A DNA stretch of 34,270 nt from JAOTVV01 sp039591075 (GCA_039591075.1 JBDHEI010000032.1:1-34270); one strand, 5' to 3'. Positions 13,662 through 22,520 are shown, counted from the stretch's first letter. Notes: a model not told the origin generated them from the letters alone. A program made the numbers and translations.

Positions 13662-14405
13662 ATGAGGCGTCGAAGCGTCCCGCTCGTGGTGGCGGCGCTC
13701 ACCTGCAGCCTGGCGACGACGACGAGCCCTGTACCGGCCGGCCTCAACGTGCTGTTCGTCGGCAACAGCCTGACCTATACAAACGACCTCCCCGGAATGC
13801 TCGAGGCTCTCGTCGACTCGACAGCGGGTGGGGATCGAACCATCGACGCCGTGACATTTCCCAACTTTGGACTCGCCGACCACTGGGTGCGTGGTGACGC
13901 ACAACGGCAGATCGCTCGGGGCGGATGGGACATCGTCGCCATCCAGCAGGGACCGTCGGCCACCGAAGGACGCGCCTCGCTGATCGAATACGCCCAATTG
14001 TACGGCGAGGAGGCACGGCGCGTGAGCGCACGCGTGGCGCTGTATATGGTCTGGCCGGCTCAAGCGCGGTTCTTCGATTTCGACGGCGTGAGCCAATCGC
14101 ACGCCCTGGCGGCCGACTCTGCCGACGGGCTGTTGTTGCCGGTTGGAGAGGCCTGGCGTGCCGCGTGGAGCCGAGACTCGACGCTGGCCCTGTACGGCCC
14201 CGACGGGTTTCACCCAAGCCCCATGGCGACCTATCTCGCCGCGCTCGTGATATTCGAGCAGGTGACGGGCAGGACACCTATCGGGCTCCCAGCCTCGCTG
14301 AGCGTTCGCGGGAGCGCGTCGGCGGTTGTGGCGCTGGAGCCTGCCGTCGCCCGTCTCCTCCAGGAAGCGGCCGCCGAGGCCAACGCAACGTTCGCGCGGC
14401 CCTGA
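13662..14405 (+). CDS. Exported SGNH/GDSL-family hydrolase
   Basis: This 247-residue protein has GGAGAG seven nt before ATG 13662 and a signal peptide (MRRRSVPLVVAALTCSLATT). Block I is LNVLFVGNSLTYTNDLP, with nucleophile S36 in GNSLT. IVAIQQGPSA supplies the block III-like turn (GPSA in place of GxND). The catalytic pair D181/H184 is in GPDGFHPSPMATYLAAL. This is the SGNH layout, closest in style to DUF4886-like members, which include esterases and carbohydrate deacetylases. It is periplasmic or extracellular. The substrate cannot be read from the sequence. Confidence 0.82.
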   Translation: MRRRSVPLVVAALTCSLATTTSPVPAGLNVLFVGNSLTYTNDLPGMLEALVDSTAGGDRTIDAVTFPNFGLADHWVRGDAQRQIARGGWDIVAIQQGPSATEGRASLIEYAQLYGEEARRVSARVALYMVWPAQARFFDFDGVSQSHALAADSADGLLLPVGEAWRAAWSRDSTLALYGPDGFHPSPMATYLAALVIFEQVTGRTPIGLPASLSVRGSASAVVALEPAVARLLQEAAAEANATFARP

Positions 14406-14416
14406 GAGGCGGCCGA

Positions 14417-14782
14417 GTGGGCGCCAAGCCGCGCAAACGCACGACCGCCGGCGCACCGGCTCGGCGGGAGCACTACCACGTCTACGTCATCCGGCTCGAT
14501 GGCGCGGTGGTCAGCCACAAGTCGTTCCGCGACGCCAACCCGCAGCACCATCCGCTCAAAGCGTGCGTGTACGTCGGGATGACCGGCCTCACGCCGGAAG
14601 AGCGGTTCCGTCAGCACAAGCGCGGCTACAAGTCCGGGAAGTACGTGCAGCAGTACGGAGAGCGCCTGCTGCCGCATCTCTACGGCCGCTACAACCCCAT
14701 GACATATCGGGAGGCGGTACTGCGGGAGAAGCGCCTTGCCGCGCATCTCCGGTCACTGGGCTTCGGGGTGTGGCAGAACTGA
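14417..14782 (+). CDS. Small GIY-YIG domain protein
   Basis: This 121-residue protein starts at GTG 14417, seven nt after GAGAGG and 12 nt after the SGNH hydrolase stop. The first strand is YHVYVI (20-25) and the second is CVYVGMTGLTPEERFRQH (50-67), which match the GIY and YIG elements with R63. A conserved Glu follows in the YREAVLREKRLAAHLRSLGF helix. A long loop with HHPLKA separates the two strands. This is a stand-alone nuclease-like domain with no DNA-binding partner domain. Such proteins may be structure-specific nucleases or inactive. It lacks a signal peptide, unlike its upstream neighbours, so it is cytoplasmic. Confidence 0.75.
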   Translation: MGAKPRKRTTAGAPARREHYHVYVIRLDGAVVSHKSFRDANPQHHPLKACVYVGMTGLTPEERFRQHKRGYKSGKYVQQYGERLLPHLYGRYNPMTYREAVLREKRLAAHLRSLGFGVWQN

Positions 14783-14789
14783 CGTTAGG

Positions 14790-17258
14790 CTACGGGCCCT
14801 CACCAACGGTATCGACCAGCGCCTGGTACCGCGGGTCGCTCCACAGCGGGCGGAACATCCAGTCAGAGGCGATGTAGCTCTTGCGCTGCGGAAAGGCCTG
14901 GAGAAAATCACCGAGTTGATCGAGCGCCGCTTCGCGATCGTCGAGCAATAGCCGAACATTGGCCTCCAGGTAGCTGACCCACGGCTGGAGCGCCTCTGAC
15001 GCTTCCGATCGTGCCGTGCGAACCAGCGCCTCTGCGCTGTCGCGGTCGGCCTCCCTCGCCATCACTGCGGCCATCCACATGTGTCCCACGACTTCGTTCG
15101 TTCCACGTTCGGCCGGCGTGCTCCACGTGAGTAGAAGGTCGTACAGCGCCTGGGCGCTGTCGGGGGGCAGTCGGGGGCCTTCGCCAAGCGCCCCCAGAAA
15201 CAGCCTGCAGGCCGCGGTCCACGATCGCCCCGCAAAGCGACGCTGCCCAATCTCACACCAGCGGGCGGCCTCCGTCACCTGGTCGAGGTCGAGCGAGGCC
15301 TGGTACAGGTTGAAGGTGATGCCGCTCGCGTCGGCCAGAAACGCATCCTTTGCCAAGGCCCGTTCGGCGGCTTCCTTGGCCTCGGCAAACCGCCCTTCGA
15401 CCCTCATGAGCTCGCTCAACGCAGCCCACGCGCCGGCGCGCTCCGGGTCACCCGCCACGGCGGCTCGGAGATCGGCTTCGGCCTGCCTTCGCAGCGACGG
15501 AGCATTGACGCGAGCGCGGCCGTCCGCGAGCTCGCCCATGAGAGAACCGCGCAGCTCCAGGGCACCGGGATCGTTCGGTACGAGCCTGAGCGCCCGATTG
15601 GCGTGGGCGACACCGATGGCGATCCATACCGTGTCTGCGGAGCCCGGCACCGGCTGCCAGAGATCGGCCCGCTCTTCGGCAACCCATCCTCGCTGGACGA
15701 TCGGCTCGATCCACCGGGAATCGAGCCCCTCCGCGCGAGCAAGCAGCGAGTCGGCAGCGGCCAACGTCGCGACGGCCGCGAGCGAGTCCCCGGCGTTTCG
15801 CAGCCGACGGGCCTCGTCGCGCCGCTGATCGGCCAGCTCCACCAACTCCCAGGCGTCGACGCTCCCCGTGCCCGCGCGCCGCTCGCGCAGCCGGATCTCC
15901 CGACCGATCCGTGCCCGCAGGAACTCCGACACCGTCGACGTCAGCCGATCCTGGAGCGCAAACAGATCGGTGATCGGCTCCTCGAGCACCTGGCTCTCCA
16001 GGTGGGTGTCGGTGGCAGCGTCCACCAGCTGCACCGTGACGCGCAGACGGTCACCGGATCTTGCGACGCTCCCCTCGACAATCGTGCCCACCTCGAGGGC
16101 CCGCACGATGCTGTCGATCGGGACCGACGCGGCCCGGTAGGGCTTGACCCCGTTGCGTGAGACCACCTCGAGCGCGTCGACCTGGGCCAACTCGTGGATC
16201 AACCCCTCGGTTAGTCCGGCCGCCACGTGACCCAGCTGTCCGCCCTCGCTGTGATCGTCAAAGTAGAGCACGGCGATCCGGGTCGGCGGGAATCCCGTCG
16301 TCGCACCATCTACGGCACTGGCCGGTGCGTACCGCCACGCGAGCCAGGCAATCAATGCCAGCACCCCGACGAGTGCCGGCACCGCCAGCCACCGTCTGCT
16401 CACCGTGATCGGCGCTTTCGCCACCTGCTGAGTGCGGAGCGCCGTTGCGAACCCCGAGGCCGTCGGGAAACGATCGGCCGGAACCTTTGCGAGCGCCCGC
16501 TCCACCGCGAGCCGCACGCCGGCAGGGATCGTGGTCCGCACGGTCGCCAAGGAGGGTACGGGATCGATCGCGTGACGAGCCAGCACGGCGTGGGGTGTCG
16601 CGCCGGTGAACGGCGGTGCGCCACCCAACATCTCGTACACCACGCAGCCCAGGCTGTAGATGTCGGAGCGGTTGTCGACGTCCTCGGCGCCGGTCGCCTG
16701 CTCGGGACTCATGTACGAGGGCGTGCCTACGGCGAAGCCGGTTTCCGTGATCCGGTCGTCACCGGCCGCGTACAGCGCACGCGCGACGCCAAAATCCGAG
16801 ACCCGCGCGTGTCCGCCCGATAGGAGGATGTTCTCGGGTTTGATGTCCCGGTGCACGACACCGTGGGAGTGGGCGTAGGCGAGCGCGTCCGCAACCTCCT
16901 CGGCGACCTGCAAGGCGTCGTCGATCGGGAGCTGCCGCTCGCGATCGAGTCGGTCGCGAAGCGACTCGCCTTCGACGAGCGGCATCACGTAGAACAGGAA
17001 TCCGCCCGCCTCCCCCGAATCGTACAGGGGGAGAATGTGCGGGTGGTCCAGGCCGGCAGCGATCTGGATTTCCCGGAGGAAGCGCTCGGGACCGATGGTG
17101 GCACCCAGCTCCGGTCGCAGGACCTTGACGGCGACCTTGCGGTTGTGCTTCCGATCTTCGGCCAGGTAGACTGTGGCCATACCACCCGCGCCGACCTCGG
17201 ATACGATGGCGTACCTGCCCTGAAGGGCGGCACGAAGACGTTCGACTGGCTCTGACAT
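14790..17258 (-). CDS. Transmembrane Ser/Thr protein kinase with TolB-N-like and TPR region
   Basis: This 822-residue protein has a kinase domain (about 15-275) with the glycine loop GAGGMATVYLAE, K45 in VAVKVL, HRDIKPENILL (136-146), DFG (155-157) and SPEQATG (184-190). One membrane helix lies at about 290-309. An extracytoplasmic part follows: a TolB-N/FlgO-like segment (about 330-460; IAVLYFDDHSEGGQLGHVAA, then IVEGSVARSGDRLRVTVQLV) and TPR-like helices to the end. This architecture is very common in Gemmatimonadota and Acidobacteriota. ATG 17258 (MSEPVERLRAALQGRY) is the natural start, although its Shine-Dalgarno (AGAGG) is close. A PP2C phosphatase at 22959-23870 could be its partner, but that is only inference. 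Confidence 0.93.
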   Translation of the reverse strand: MSEPVERLRAALQGRYAIVSEVGAGGMATVYLAEDRKHNRKVAVKVLRPELGATIGPERFLREIQIAAGLDHPHILPLYDSGEAGGFLFYVMPLVEGESLRDRLDRERQLPIDDALQVAEEVADALAYAHSHGVVHRDIKPENILLSGGHARVSDFGVARALYAAGDDRITETGFAVGTPSYMSPEQATGAEDVDNRSDIYSLGCVVYEMLGGAPPFTGATPHAVLARHAIDPVPSLATVRTTIPAGVRLAVERALAKVPADRFPTASGFATALRTQQVAKAPITVSRRWLAVPALVGVLALIAWLAWRYAPASAVDGATTGFPPTRIAVLYFDDHSEGGQLGHVAAGLTEGLIHELAQVDALEVVSRNGVKPYRAASVPIDSIVRALEVGTIVEGSVARSGDRLRVTVQLVDAATDTHLESQVLEEPITDLFALQDRLTSTVSEFLRARIGREIRLRERRAGTGSVDAWELVELADQRRDEARRLRNAGDSLAAVATLAAADSLLARAEGLDSRWIEPIVQRGWVAEERADLWQPVPGSADTVWIAIGVAHANRALRLVPNDPGALELRGSLMGELADGRARVNAPSLRRQAEADLRAAVAGDPERAGAWAALSELMRVEGRFAEAKEAAERALAKDAFLADASGITFNLYQASLDLDQVTEAARWCEIGQRRFAGRSWTAACRLFLGALGEGPRLPPDSAQALYDLLLTWSTPAERGTNEVVGHMWMAAVMAREADRDSAEALVRTARSEASEALQPWVSYLEANVRLLLDDREAALDQLGDFLQAFPQRKSYIASDWMFRPLWSDPRYQALVDTVGEGP

Positions 17259-17369
17259 CGCCTCTAAGATAGGTGGCGGTACCCAGCGAGCCACCTCGAA
17301 CCGGTCCCGTGCACGCCGCGGGGTGAGGTCGTAGGTTCAGAGCATCACGTTCTACAGGAGACGCCCGTT

Positions 17370-17591
17370 ATGCCGGGTTCGGTCTTCGGCCTGGTCCGCC
17401 GCTACGCGCGGCGGTTGCGATACCCCAGACTCCTGGTGCTGACGGCCGCGCTCTTCGGCGCCGATCTCGTGTTTCCCGATGTGGTGCCGTTCGTCGACGA
17501 GATCCTGCTCGGGTTGCTGACGGTGGTGATCGGAAGTCTCCGGACGCGCCGCGACGAGGCGCGCGACCCCTCAGGGCACGGCGAGCGTTAG
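17370..17591 (+). CDS. Small membrane protein, DUF6116-like
   Basis: This 73-residue protein starts at ATG 17370, behind AGGAG at suitable distance. A basic N-terminus (VRRYARRLRYPRL) is followed by two hydrophobic segments, LLVLTAALFGADLVFPDVVP and VDEILLGLLTVVIGSL, then a charged tail. The arrangement and the FPDVVPFVDEILLG motif resemble the small inner-membrane proteins grouped as DUF6116. Function is unknown. It ends 3 bp before the PrdX gene, so the two are probably co-transcribed. Confidence 0.75.
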   Translation: MPGSVFGLVRRYARRLRYPRLLVLTAALFGADLVFPDVVPFVDEILLGLLTVVIGSLRTRRDEARDPSGHGER

Positions 17592-17594
17592 CCG

Positions 17595-18125
17595 ATGCCG
17601 GATCGTCCCTTGGACAACCGGCTGGCCGACGGCAGCCCCCCCGTCACGCCGGAGCGGCTCTTCGATCGCCTCCGGGCGCTGGGGATCGCCGTCACCACGG
17701 TCGAGCACCCTGCGGTCTTCACCGTCGATGAGGCCAAGGCGCTCCGCGGCGACCTCCCGGGCGCCCACACCAAGAGCCTATTTCTCCGCGACAAGAAAGG
17801 GACAATGTGGCTCGTGGTCTGTCTCGAGAATCGAACCGTGGATCTCAAGGACGTCGCTGGGCGACTCGGTGCCAAGCGGTTCTCGTTCGGCAGCGCCGAG
17901 CGTCTGATGCGGTTTCTCGGTGTGATCCCGGGGGCGGTCAGCCCGTTCGCGGTGATCAACGACAGGGGCGGTGCCGTGAGCGTGGCAATCGACCGCGGCG
18001 TGCTGCAGCAGGACCCGATCAACCTGCATCCGCTCGACAACGCGAAGACGACGGCGATCGCCGGAACCGATTTGCTGCGCTTCCTCGAAGCGGAGAACCA
18101 CCGACCCCACATAATCGACTTCTAG
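17595..18125 (+). CDS. prdX: Prolyl-tRNA editing protein (ProX/PrdX, YbaK fold)
   Basis: This 176-residue free-standing editing domain begins with PPVTPERLFDRLRALGIAVT and has the VEHPAVFTVDEAKALRG segment. The key Lys is in HTKSLFLRDKKG (K60). LKDVAGRLGAKRFSFGSAER and GVIPGAVSPFAVINDRGGAV follow. These proteins hydrolyse Ala (or Cys) wrongly attached to tRNA(Pro), in the cytoplasm. Length and motifs are as usual for ProX/PrdX. It lies directly after the small membrane protein and is followed by a 7-bp repeat block in the gap to the convergent peptidase gene. Confidence 0.93.
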   Translation: MPDRPLDNRLADGSPPVTPERLFDRLRALGIAVTTVEHPAVFTVDEAKALRGDLPGAHTKSLFLRDKKGTMWLVVCLENRTVDLKDVAGRLGAKRFSFGSAERLMRFLGVIPGAVSPFAVINDRGGAVSVAIDRGVLQQDPINLHPLDNAKTTAIAGTDLLRFLEAENHRPHIIDF

Positions 18126-18150
18126 GGGTGGGGTGTGGTACTGGACTTTG

Positions 18151-18185
18151 TGCGCTGTGCACTGTACGCTGCACCCTGCACGCTG
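18151..18185 (+). repeat. Heptameric tandem repeat, block A (five units)
   Basis: Five consecutive 7-bp units fit YRCVCTG: TGCGCTG at 18151, TGCACTG at 18158, TACGCTG at 18165, CACCCTG at 18172 and CACGCTG at 18179. The block fills the 68-bp gap between two convergent genes. Related blocks occur at 21047-21163 and 33606-33643. Confidence 0.75.
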
Positions 18186-18193
18186 AACGATCC

Positions 18194-19486
18194 CTACACT
18201 CCGAACGGCTCCTCGAGTGACCTACTTTGCGGTGTCAGCAGTTCGGCACCGTCTTCGGTGATCACCATGTCGTCTTCCAACCGCACGCCGAATTCGCCGG
18301 GAATATAGATCCCCGGCTCGTCGCTGAAGGTCATGCCGGGCTCGAGCAGTTGCGTATTGCCCCGCACCAGGTAGGGCCACTCGTGGCCGTCCATCCCGAT
18401 CCCATGTCCCACTCGGTGGGTGAAGAACGCGTAGTCCGGCCCGAAGCCCGCCTCGTCGATCACCGTGCGCGCAGCGCGATCGACGGCTTCGCAGGGAACG
18501 CCGGGGGCGGCGGCGCGGAGCGCAGCGGTCTGCGCCCGCAGCTCGATCTCGAACACGTGCTTCATCTTGTCCGTGGGCTGGCCGAGCACGAAGGTGCGGC
18601 TGATGTCGGAGCGATACCCTTCGACCCCACACCCGCCATCGATCAGCAGGATGGTGCCTTCGCGGATCACCTGCGGTGCGGAGGAGCCGTGGGGCAGTGC
18701 CGAGTACTCTCCCACCTGGACGCCGGCCCCACCCGAGAACCCGAGCCGGTCGTGTGCGGCCGACACCAGCTCGGCGAACCGCTGCTGCGTCATCCCGTCT
18801 TTCAGGGCGCGCCAGGCAGCTTCATAGGCCTTGAGCGTGACGTTCGAGGCGAGCCGCATCAGCTCGAGCTCGTGCGCCGTCTTCACGCCGCGGCACCCGG
18901 CCGTAACCGGCGTGGCACTCGCGAGCTGGAGTGATGGCGCCGCCTGCGCCACACCGTGGGAGAACACAAATCGCACGGTCTCTTCGATTCCGAGCCGACC
19001 CGTGCTGCGACCCAGCGCGCGCAGGCCCTGCGCGACCAACCGGTACGGATCGTCGTCCTCGTGCCACGTCAGCACGTCCACGTCGTCTCCCGCAAGTGGA
19101 CCCTTGTCCAGCTGTTCCCGCGCGCGGTCTTCTTCGAACGCGGGCGTCACGACGAATGGTCGTCCCTCCACGGGCAGGAGCAGGGCAAACAGCCGCTCGC
19201 TGTTCCACCACGACACGTTGGCGTAGTACACGAGCGAGGTGCCGCCGATCAGGAGGATCGCGTCCAGATCATTGGCCCGCATGAGCCCGCGCGCCTTCTC
19301 GATACGCTGCCGCCGCTCCTCGAGCGTGATCGGGGTCGCCTCGTCCTTCATCGAGGTGAGCGCCAGGATCGACGGTGGGAGGTCGTCCCGTCCTTGCTCG
19401 GCTTGAGCCTCGACGATGGTGGGCGTTGCGGTCGCGCCGGCGAGCGTTGCTGCCGACGCGCCGAGGAAGCTGCGGCGAGAGATCAT
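18194..19486 (-). CDS. Tat-exported M24 family metallopeptidase (Xaa-Pro aminopeptidase-like)
   Basis: This 430-residue protein has a Tat signal (SRRSFLGASAATLAGA), so it is exported folded. The N-terminal domain (about 55-195) is the creatinase/prolidase type. The C-terminal pita-bread domain has all five metal ligands: D283 in LLIDGG, D294 in RSDISRTF, H361 in GHGIGMDGHE, E390 in SDEPGIY and E404 in RLEDDMVIT. It should remove the residue before Pro from peptides in the periplasm, with two divalent metals. GGGAG precedes the ATG. It is convergent with prdX, and its exact peptide substrate is unknown. Confidence 0.93.
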   Translation of the reverse strand: MISRRSFLGASAATLAGATATPTIVEAQAEQGRDDLPPSILALTSMKDEATPITLEERRQRIEKARGLMRANDLDAILLIGGTSLVYYANVSWWNSERLFALLLPVEGRPFVVTPAFEEDRAREQLDKGPLAGDDVDVLTWHEDDDPYRLVAQGLRALGRSTGRLGIEETVRFVFSHGVAQAAPSLQLASATPVTAGCRGVKTAHELELMRLASNVTLKAYEAAWRALKDGMTQQRFAELVSAAHDRLGFSGGAGVQVGEYSALPHGSSAPQVIREGTILLIDGGCGVEGYRSDISRTFVLGQPTDKMKHVFEIELRAQTAALRAAAPGVPCEAVDRAARTVIDEAGFGPDYAFFTHRVGHGIGMDGHEWPYLVRGNTQLLEPGMTFSDEPGIYIPGEFGVRLEDDMVITEDGAELLTPQSRSLEEPFGV

Positions 19487-19588
19487 TGGGGCACTCCCTA
19501 CGTTGGAGGGCGGATCACATCGAGGCGTATGATGCGACGAGAATCCGCAATGCGGACGCGCATCGATCGCCGAGTCGTGCTCCTAGAG

Positions 19589-20191
19589 TCAACGGGCGAC
19601 CGGTGTCCACGACAGGTCGGCCACCTCCGCCGACGCCGGGTGTCCCAGATTGTCCGAGTCCTGCACGATCCCGACCGCGACAATGGCGGGTGGGTCCCGA
19701 TCGAACGCCGTGCGGTAGTCCGTGAACGGATTACGGCGCTCCTCGCGCCACTCCCCGTCGGCATCCGTCGCGTCCCGCAGCACCCACACCATCCGGGACG
19801 ACCCCGTCCAGCTCGCAAACCATTCGCCCGGTCGTTCGGCGCCACCCCACGTGTAGAACAGCGTACGGCGGTCACCGAACACCACCAGCACACGCACCGG
19901 ACTGTCGTCGCGGCGGCGGTCCCGCAAATCGGCATCGGGGAGGGGCGTCGCCGTGCGCCAGCTCCAGGTCAGCACGCCGTCCTCGGGCAACAGCCGGTTG
20001 GGCAGCTCGAACACCGCGTAGCCGACCGCGCCGGCTCCTTCGACGCGGAGCGCCGCCTTCTCCGTTACGGCGTACGTCGGCGCGGGCCGGCCGCGCACGC
20101 GCCGCAGGTCCCAGCCATCCGGCAGGCCCGGACCGGGGGCCACATCGGCGAGGTTGGTGAGGCAGCAGGCAACGAGCAGCAAAAGCATCAC
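19589..20191 (-). CDS. DUF3047 family exported protein
   Basis: This 200-residue protein starts MMLLLLVACCLTNLADVAPG, a short hydrophobic N-terminus with a possible lipobox (LVAC). The mature part has the DUF3047 pattern: LTWSWRTATPLPDADLRDRR, RVLVVFGDR, FYTWGG, VWVLRDATDADGEWREERRN and AVGIVQDSDNLGHPASAEVA. The family is widespread in proteobacteria and relatives and has no established function. The D-D residues resemble a sugar-binding jelly roll, but that is inference. The Shine-Dalgarno before ATG 20191 is poor, and a start at the second Met is possible. Confidence 0.8.
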   Translation of the reverse strand: MMLLLLVACCLTNLADVAPGPGLPDGWDLRRVRGRPAPTYAVTEKAALRVEGAGAVGYAVFELPNRLLPEDGVLTWSWRTATPLPDADLRDRRRDDSPVRVLVVFGDRRTLFYTWGGAERPGEWFASWTGSSRMVWVLRDATDADGEWREERRNPFTDYRTAFDRDPPAIVAVGIVQDSDNLGHPASAEVADLSWTPVAR

Positions 20192-20258
20192 GCTATCAAA
20201 GGGGACTCACGCACGGCCCGTGTCAACTCCCACAACACGTCGGGTGTCAACGCCAAGA

Positions 20259-20283
20259 GCCCCGCGCACGAGAAGCACGGGGC
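20259..20283 (-). terminator. Hairpin downstream of the small membrane protein
   Basis: On the plus strand GCCCCGCG (20259-20266) pairs with CACGGGGC (20276-20283), with one mismatch. In the minus direction it follows the stop at 20312 by about 30 nt and is trailed by TCTTGGCGTT. It is probably a weak intrinsic terminator. Confidence 0.45.
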
Positions 20284-20311
20284 CCTGGACGACCTGATTT
20301 GTCGTGGCGCG

Positions 20312-20881
20312 CTAGAACGTTACGCGGCCGACCCTGAGACCCACGGCCGGCGACACGCCCACGGCGCCGGGCGCCGGCTCGAGCACCAGAATGCCCGGCT
20401 GGAGGCTCGCGCCGGTCGAGCCCCGGTTGTAGGCGTTGGCATCACTCACTGCAGTGATCGTCCCCCACACCCAGTTGGCCAGGTACCCGAGCGCAAAAAT
20501 GCCGGCAACGGTGTAGCCGGCGTCGTCCTTGTTGCACAGCGTAAAGCCGTCATCACAGGCGGCGAGGAGACCGGCACCCATGCCGATCGCGGTAGCGCCG
20601 CCGATCACGAGATGCCGAATACCGTGCGAGTTGTTGCCGGCATAGAACGATCCGGTGCCATACGGCAGAAAGAAGCTGAGAATACCCGCGAGCCAGGGGC
20701 TCTTCTCGCCACGCTGCTGAACCACGGCCGTGGCATCCGGCGGCAGCTCCGGCAACGACACCACAAACACCGACGGCTGATCGAAGGGGGGCTGGGCCAG
20801 CTGGGCCTTCACCAGGTTGGGGAGACCAACGGCGATGACTGCCGCGGTCATCGCGGCGCGGAGAACCATTCGGGCGGCCAT
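20312..20881 (-). CDS. Small exported membrane protein of unknown function
   Basis: This 189-residue protein starts at ATG 20881 with GGAGG nine nt upstream. The N-terminus is a signal peptide or anchor (MVLRAAMTAAVIAVGLPNLV, then KAQ). KSPWLAGILSFFLPYGTGSF starts a two-helix region with YAGNNSHGIRHLVIGG and IGMGAGLLAAC, which resembles TM2-like or DUF5683-like proteins. A second hydrophobic pair follows (VAGIFALGYLANWVWGTITA), and the C-terminus is GVSPAVGLRVGRVTF. Ending on Phe with beta character, it may face the outer membrane. Function is unknown. It follows the MOP-type protein on the same strand, with a repeat block between. Confidence 0.72.
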   Translation of the reverse strand: MAARMVLRAAMTAAVIAVGLPNLVKAQLAQPPFDQPSVFVVSLPELPPDATAVVQQRGEKSPWLAGILSFFLPYGTGSFYAGNNSHGIRHLVIGGATAIGMGAGLLAACDDGFTLCNKDDAGYTVAGIFALGYLANWVWGTITAVSDANAYNRGSTGASLQPGILVLEPAPGAVGVSPAVGLRVGRVTF

Positions 20882-21046
20882 ACGGATGCACCTCCAAGGG
20901 GGACGTGTGGGAACGGGCAAACATTGTGACCGCCGAGCCGCCGCGCAAGCGGTCCCCGCGAAAACCGCACCAATATCCTTCGAGCGGTCGACTTGCGTTT
21001 TGCGATCGCGTTGTCCGGTCCTTCTCGGACCCCCCGTTTTCCCCCG

Positions 21047-21163
21047 CACACTGCGCCCTGCTCGCTGCCCGCTGCACATTGTCCCCCGCACCTTTCACCG
21101 GCCCCCTCCACCCTCCCCCCTGCACACTGCCCCCTACCCCCTCTCTCCCGTCCCCCGCCCTCT
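21047..21163 (+). repeat. Heptameric tandem repeat, block B, with C-rich continuation
   Basis: Units of 7 bp run without a break from 21047: CACACTG at 21047, CGCCCTG at 21054, CTCGCTG at 21061, CCCGCTG at 21068 and CACATTG at 21075. A less regular pyrimidine-rich stretch follows, then a second in-register block from 21123. It fills the gap after the MOP-type gene and even supplies that gene's last codons (stop at 21134-21136). Confidence 0.7.
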
Positions 21164-22447
21164 CATCTCCCCCACACACGGCTTCACCAGATACAGATTC
21201 CCCGCTAACCGTCCGGCTATGAACGCGATGGTAGCGGCGGTGACACCCACCACACCGAGCTTCCAACCCAGCAGCGGAAAGAGCACCGCAATCCCGCCAA
21301 CCTCGATTGCCGTGGCCCAGGTCACCGGCCGGGTCGCGTGACCCACCACCAGGATGGCACGCTGAAACGAGAGGATCACCGATAGGAGGGGGATGGGAAT
21401 GATGATGATGGTCGGCAGGATCGCGAACCGGGCCAGTTCCGGCGCGAGGCCGGACAGCGTCTCGTACCAGAACCGCGAGATCGGGGTCAGCGCTACGAGC
21501 GCGAGTCCCGCCGACGCGGCGATCCCCAGCGCGAGCGCAAACCGCCACAGCTCGCGCACGTGCTCGTACCGTCTGCCCATCATGGCAATCGCCACCTCTT
21601 GGTAGCTCAATCCCACTGCCCGGAAGATGAACGACAGGGCCACCACCACCGGAAACACCGCGAGCGATTCGAGCGGCGCCGGCGCCCGACCCATGAAGAA
21701 GGTGACCATCGGCTGCACGGCCAGCCCGATCAGCGACGTCAGGGCGAGCGGGTAGTAGAACCGAGCGATCCTGCCGTAGCTCAGCGCCCGTCCGTCGTCC
21801 GTGTCGGTGGCGAGCAGGTGACGCACCGTGCCCCGCGCCATGATCCGGCTCGCGACCGCCTCCACCGATACGCCCACCGCCAGCGCCGCCGCACCGACCC
21901 ATGCCCCCGGTGGCGCCACCGTGAAGTAGAGCACGAGCGCGGTGGTCGCCATGGTCGTGAGTCTGAGCACGGTACCGTAGGCGACGAGACGGGTGCGACC
22001 GCCCCGAATCAGGAGTCCCTGATAGAACCGCCGGTACCCGATGGCGCCCGGCCAGGGAACGAGCAGCCAGAGCGCCACGTAAGTGAGGTCGGCCACATCG
22101 GCGGGAAGCGCGATCACATCCAGCATGACGACGCGGAACAATGGCGGAACGAGTAGCAGCAGCATGGCGGCCGTCACCGCCGCGTTCAGCGTGTACGTGA
22201 ACGTACGGAGCCGCCGGAAGCTGTGCAAATCGTCCACGAGCGCCGTCGAGGCGCTCATGATCATGATGACGGGCGCCTCGACCAGCAGTGCGAAGGCGTA
22301 CGCCACACCGTGGGCCGCGAGGTTGAACGTGGGATCGACCAACCGAGCGATGATCGCCGCCAGGAACGGCCCTTCCACCGCCATCATGAGCCACGTGGCA
22401 GCGAGAGGAATCCAAAAGACGAAGATGGATCGCTGGGAGAGCTTCAG
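21134..22447 (-). CDS. MATE/MOP superfamily multi-pass membrane protein
   Basis: This 437-residue protein has about 12 hydrophobic segments, including IGLAVQPMVTFFMGRA and LAVFPVVVALSFIFRAVGLS. The layout of internal repeats and the QPMVTFFMG and VFPVVVALSF stretches fit the MOP flippase/MATE group, perhaps an ANKH-like branch. An in-frame CTG at 22447 with GGAG 8 nt upstream adds MKLSQRSIFVFWIPLAATWL, which completes the first helix; starting at ATG 22387 would cut it. No ATG, GTG or TTG lies in frame between the upstream stop and 22387. The C-terminus (RGRGTGERG) is encoded by repeat DNA. Substrate is unknown. It follows the receiver gene by 73 bp. Confidence 0.75.
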   Translation of the reverse strand: MKLSQRSIFVFWIPLAATWLMMAVEGPFLAAIIARLVDPTFNLAAHGVAYAFALLVEAPVIMIMSASTALVDDLHSFRRLRTFTYTLNAAVTAAMLLLLVPPLFRVVMLDVIALPADVADLTYVALWLLVPWPGAIGYRRFYQGLLIRGGRTRLVAYGTVLRLTTMATTALVLYFTVAPPGAWVGAAALAVGVSVEAVASRIMARGTVRHLLATDTDDGRALSYGRIARFYYPLALTSLIGLAVQPMVTFFMGRAPAPLESLAVFPVVVALSFIFRAVGLSYQEVAIAMMGRRYEHVRELWRFALALGIAASAGLALVALTPISRFWYETLSGLAPELARFAILPTIIIIPIPLLSVILSFQRAILVVGHATRPVTWATAIEVGGIAVLFPLLGWKLGVVGVTAATIAFIAGRLAGNLYLVKPCVGEMRGRGTGERG

Positions 22448-22520
22448 ACGCGCGACTCCGACGGCAAGGTCGCGCTAAAGGTACGGGGCGATCCCCGGCG
22501 ACGGCAGCCGGTCCAGGGCG

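Noticed and set aside
12708..14456. 582-codon minus-strand frame opposite the LolA-like and SGNH genes
   Set aside because: The plus-strand genes have signal peptides, ribosome sites and the SGNH catalytic residues; the minus frame is His/Arg-rich shadow sequence.
18151..18185. Heptameric repeats as CRISPR
   Set aside because: Units are only 7 bp without spacers, and no cas genes are present.
18956..20929. 657-codon plus-strand frame opposite the M24 peptidase and DUF3047 genes
   Set aside because: No recognised domain and no Shine-Dalgarno; it is antisense to genes with intact active sites.
20553..22415. 620-codon minus-strand frame overlapping the MOP-type and small membrane protein genes
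   Set aside because: The translation is Arg/Gly/His-rich with no domain; the other frame shows clear transmembrane helices and family-like motifs.
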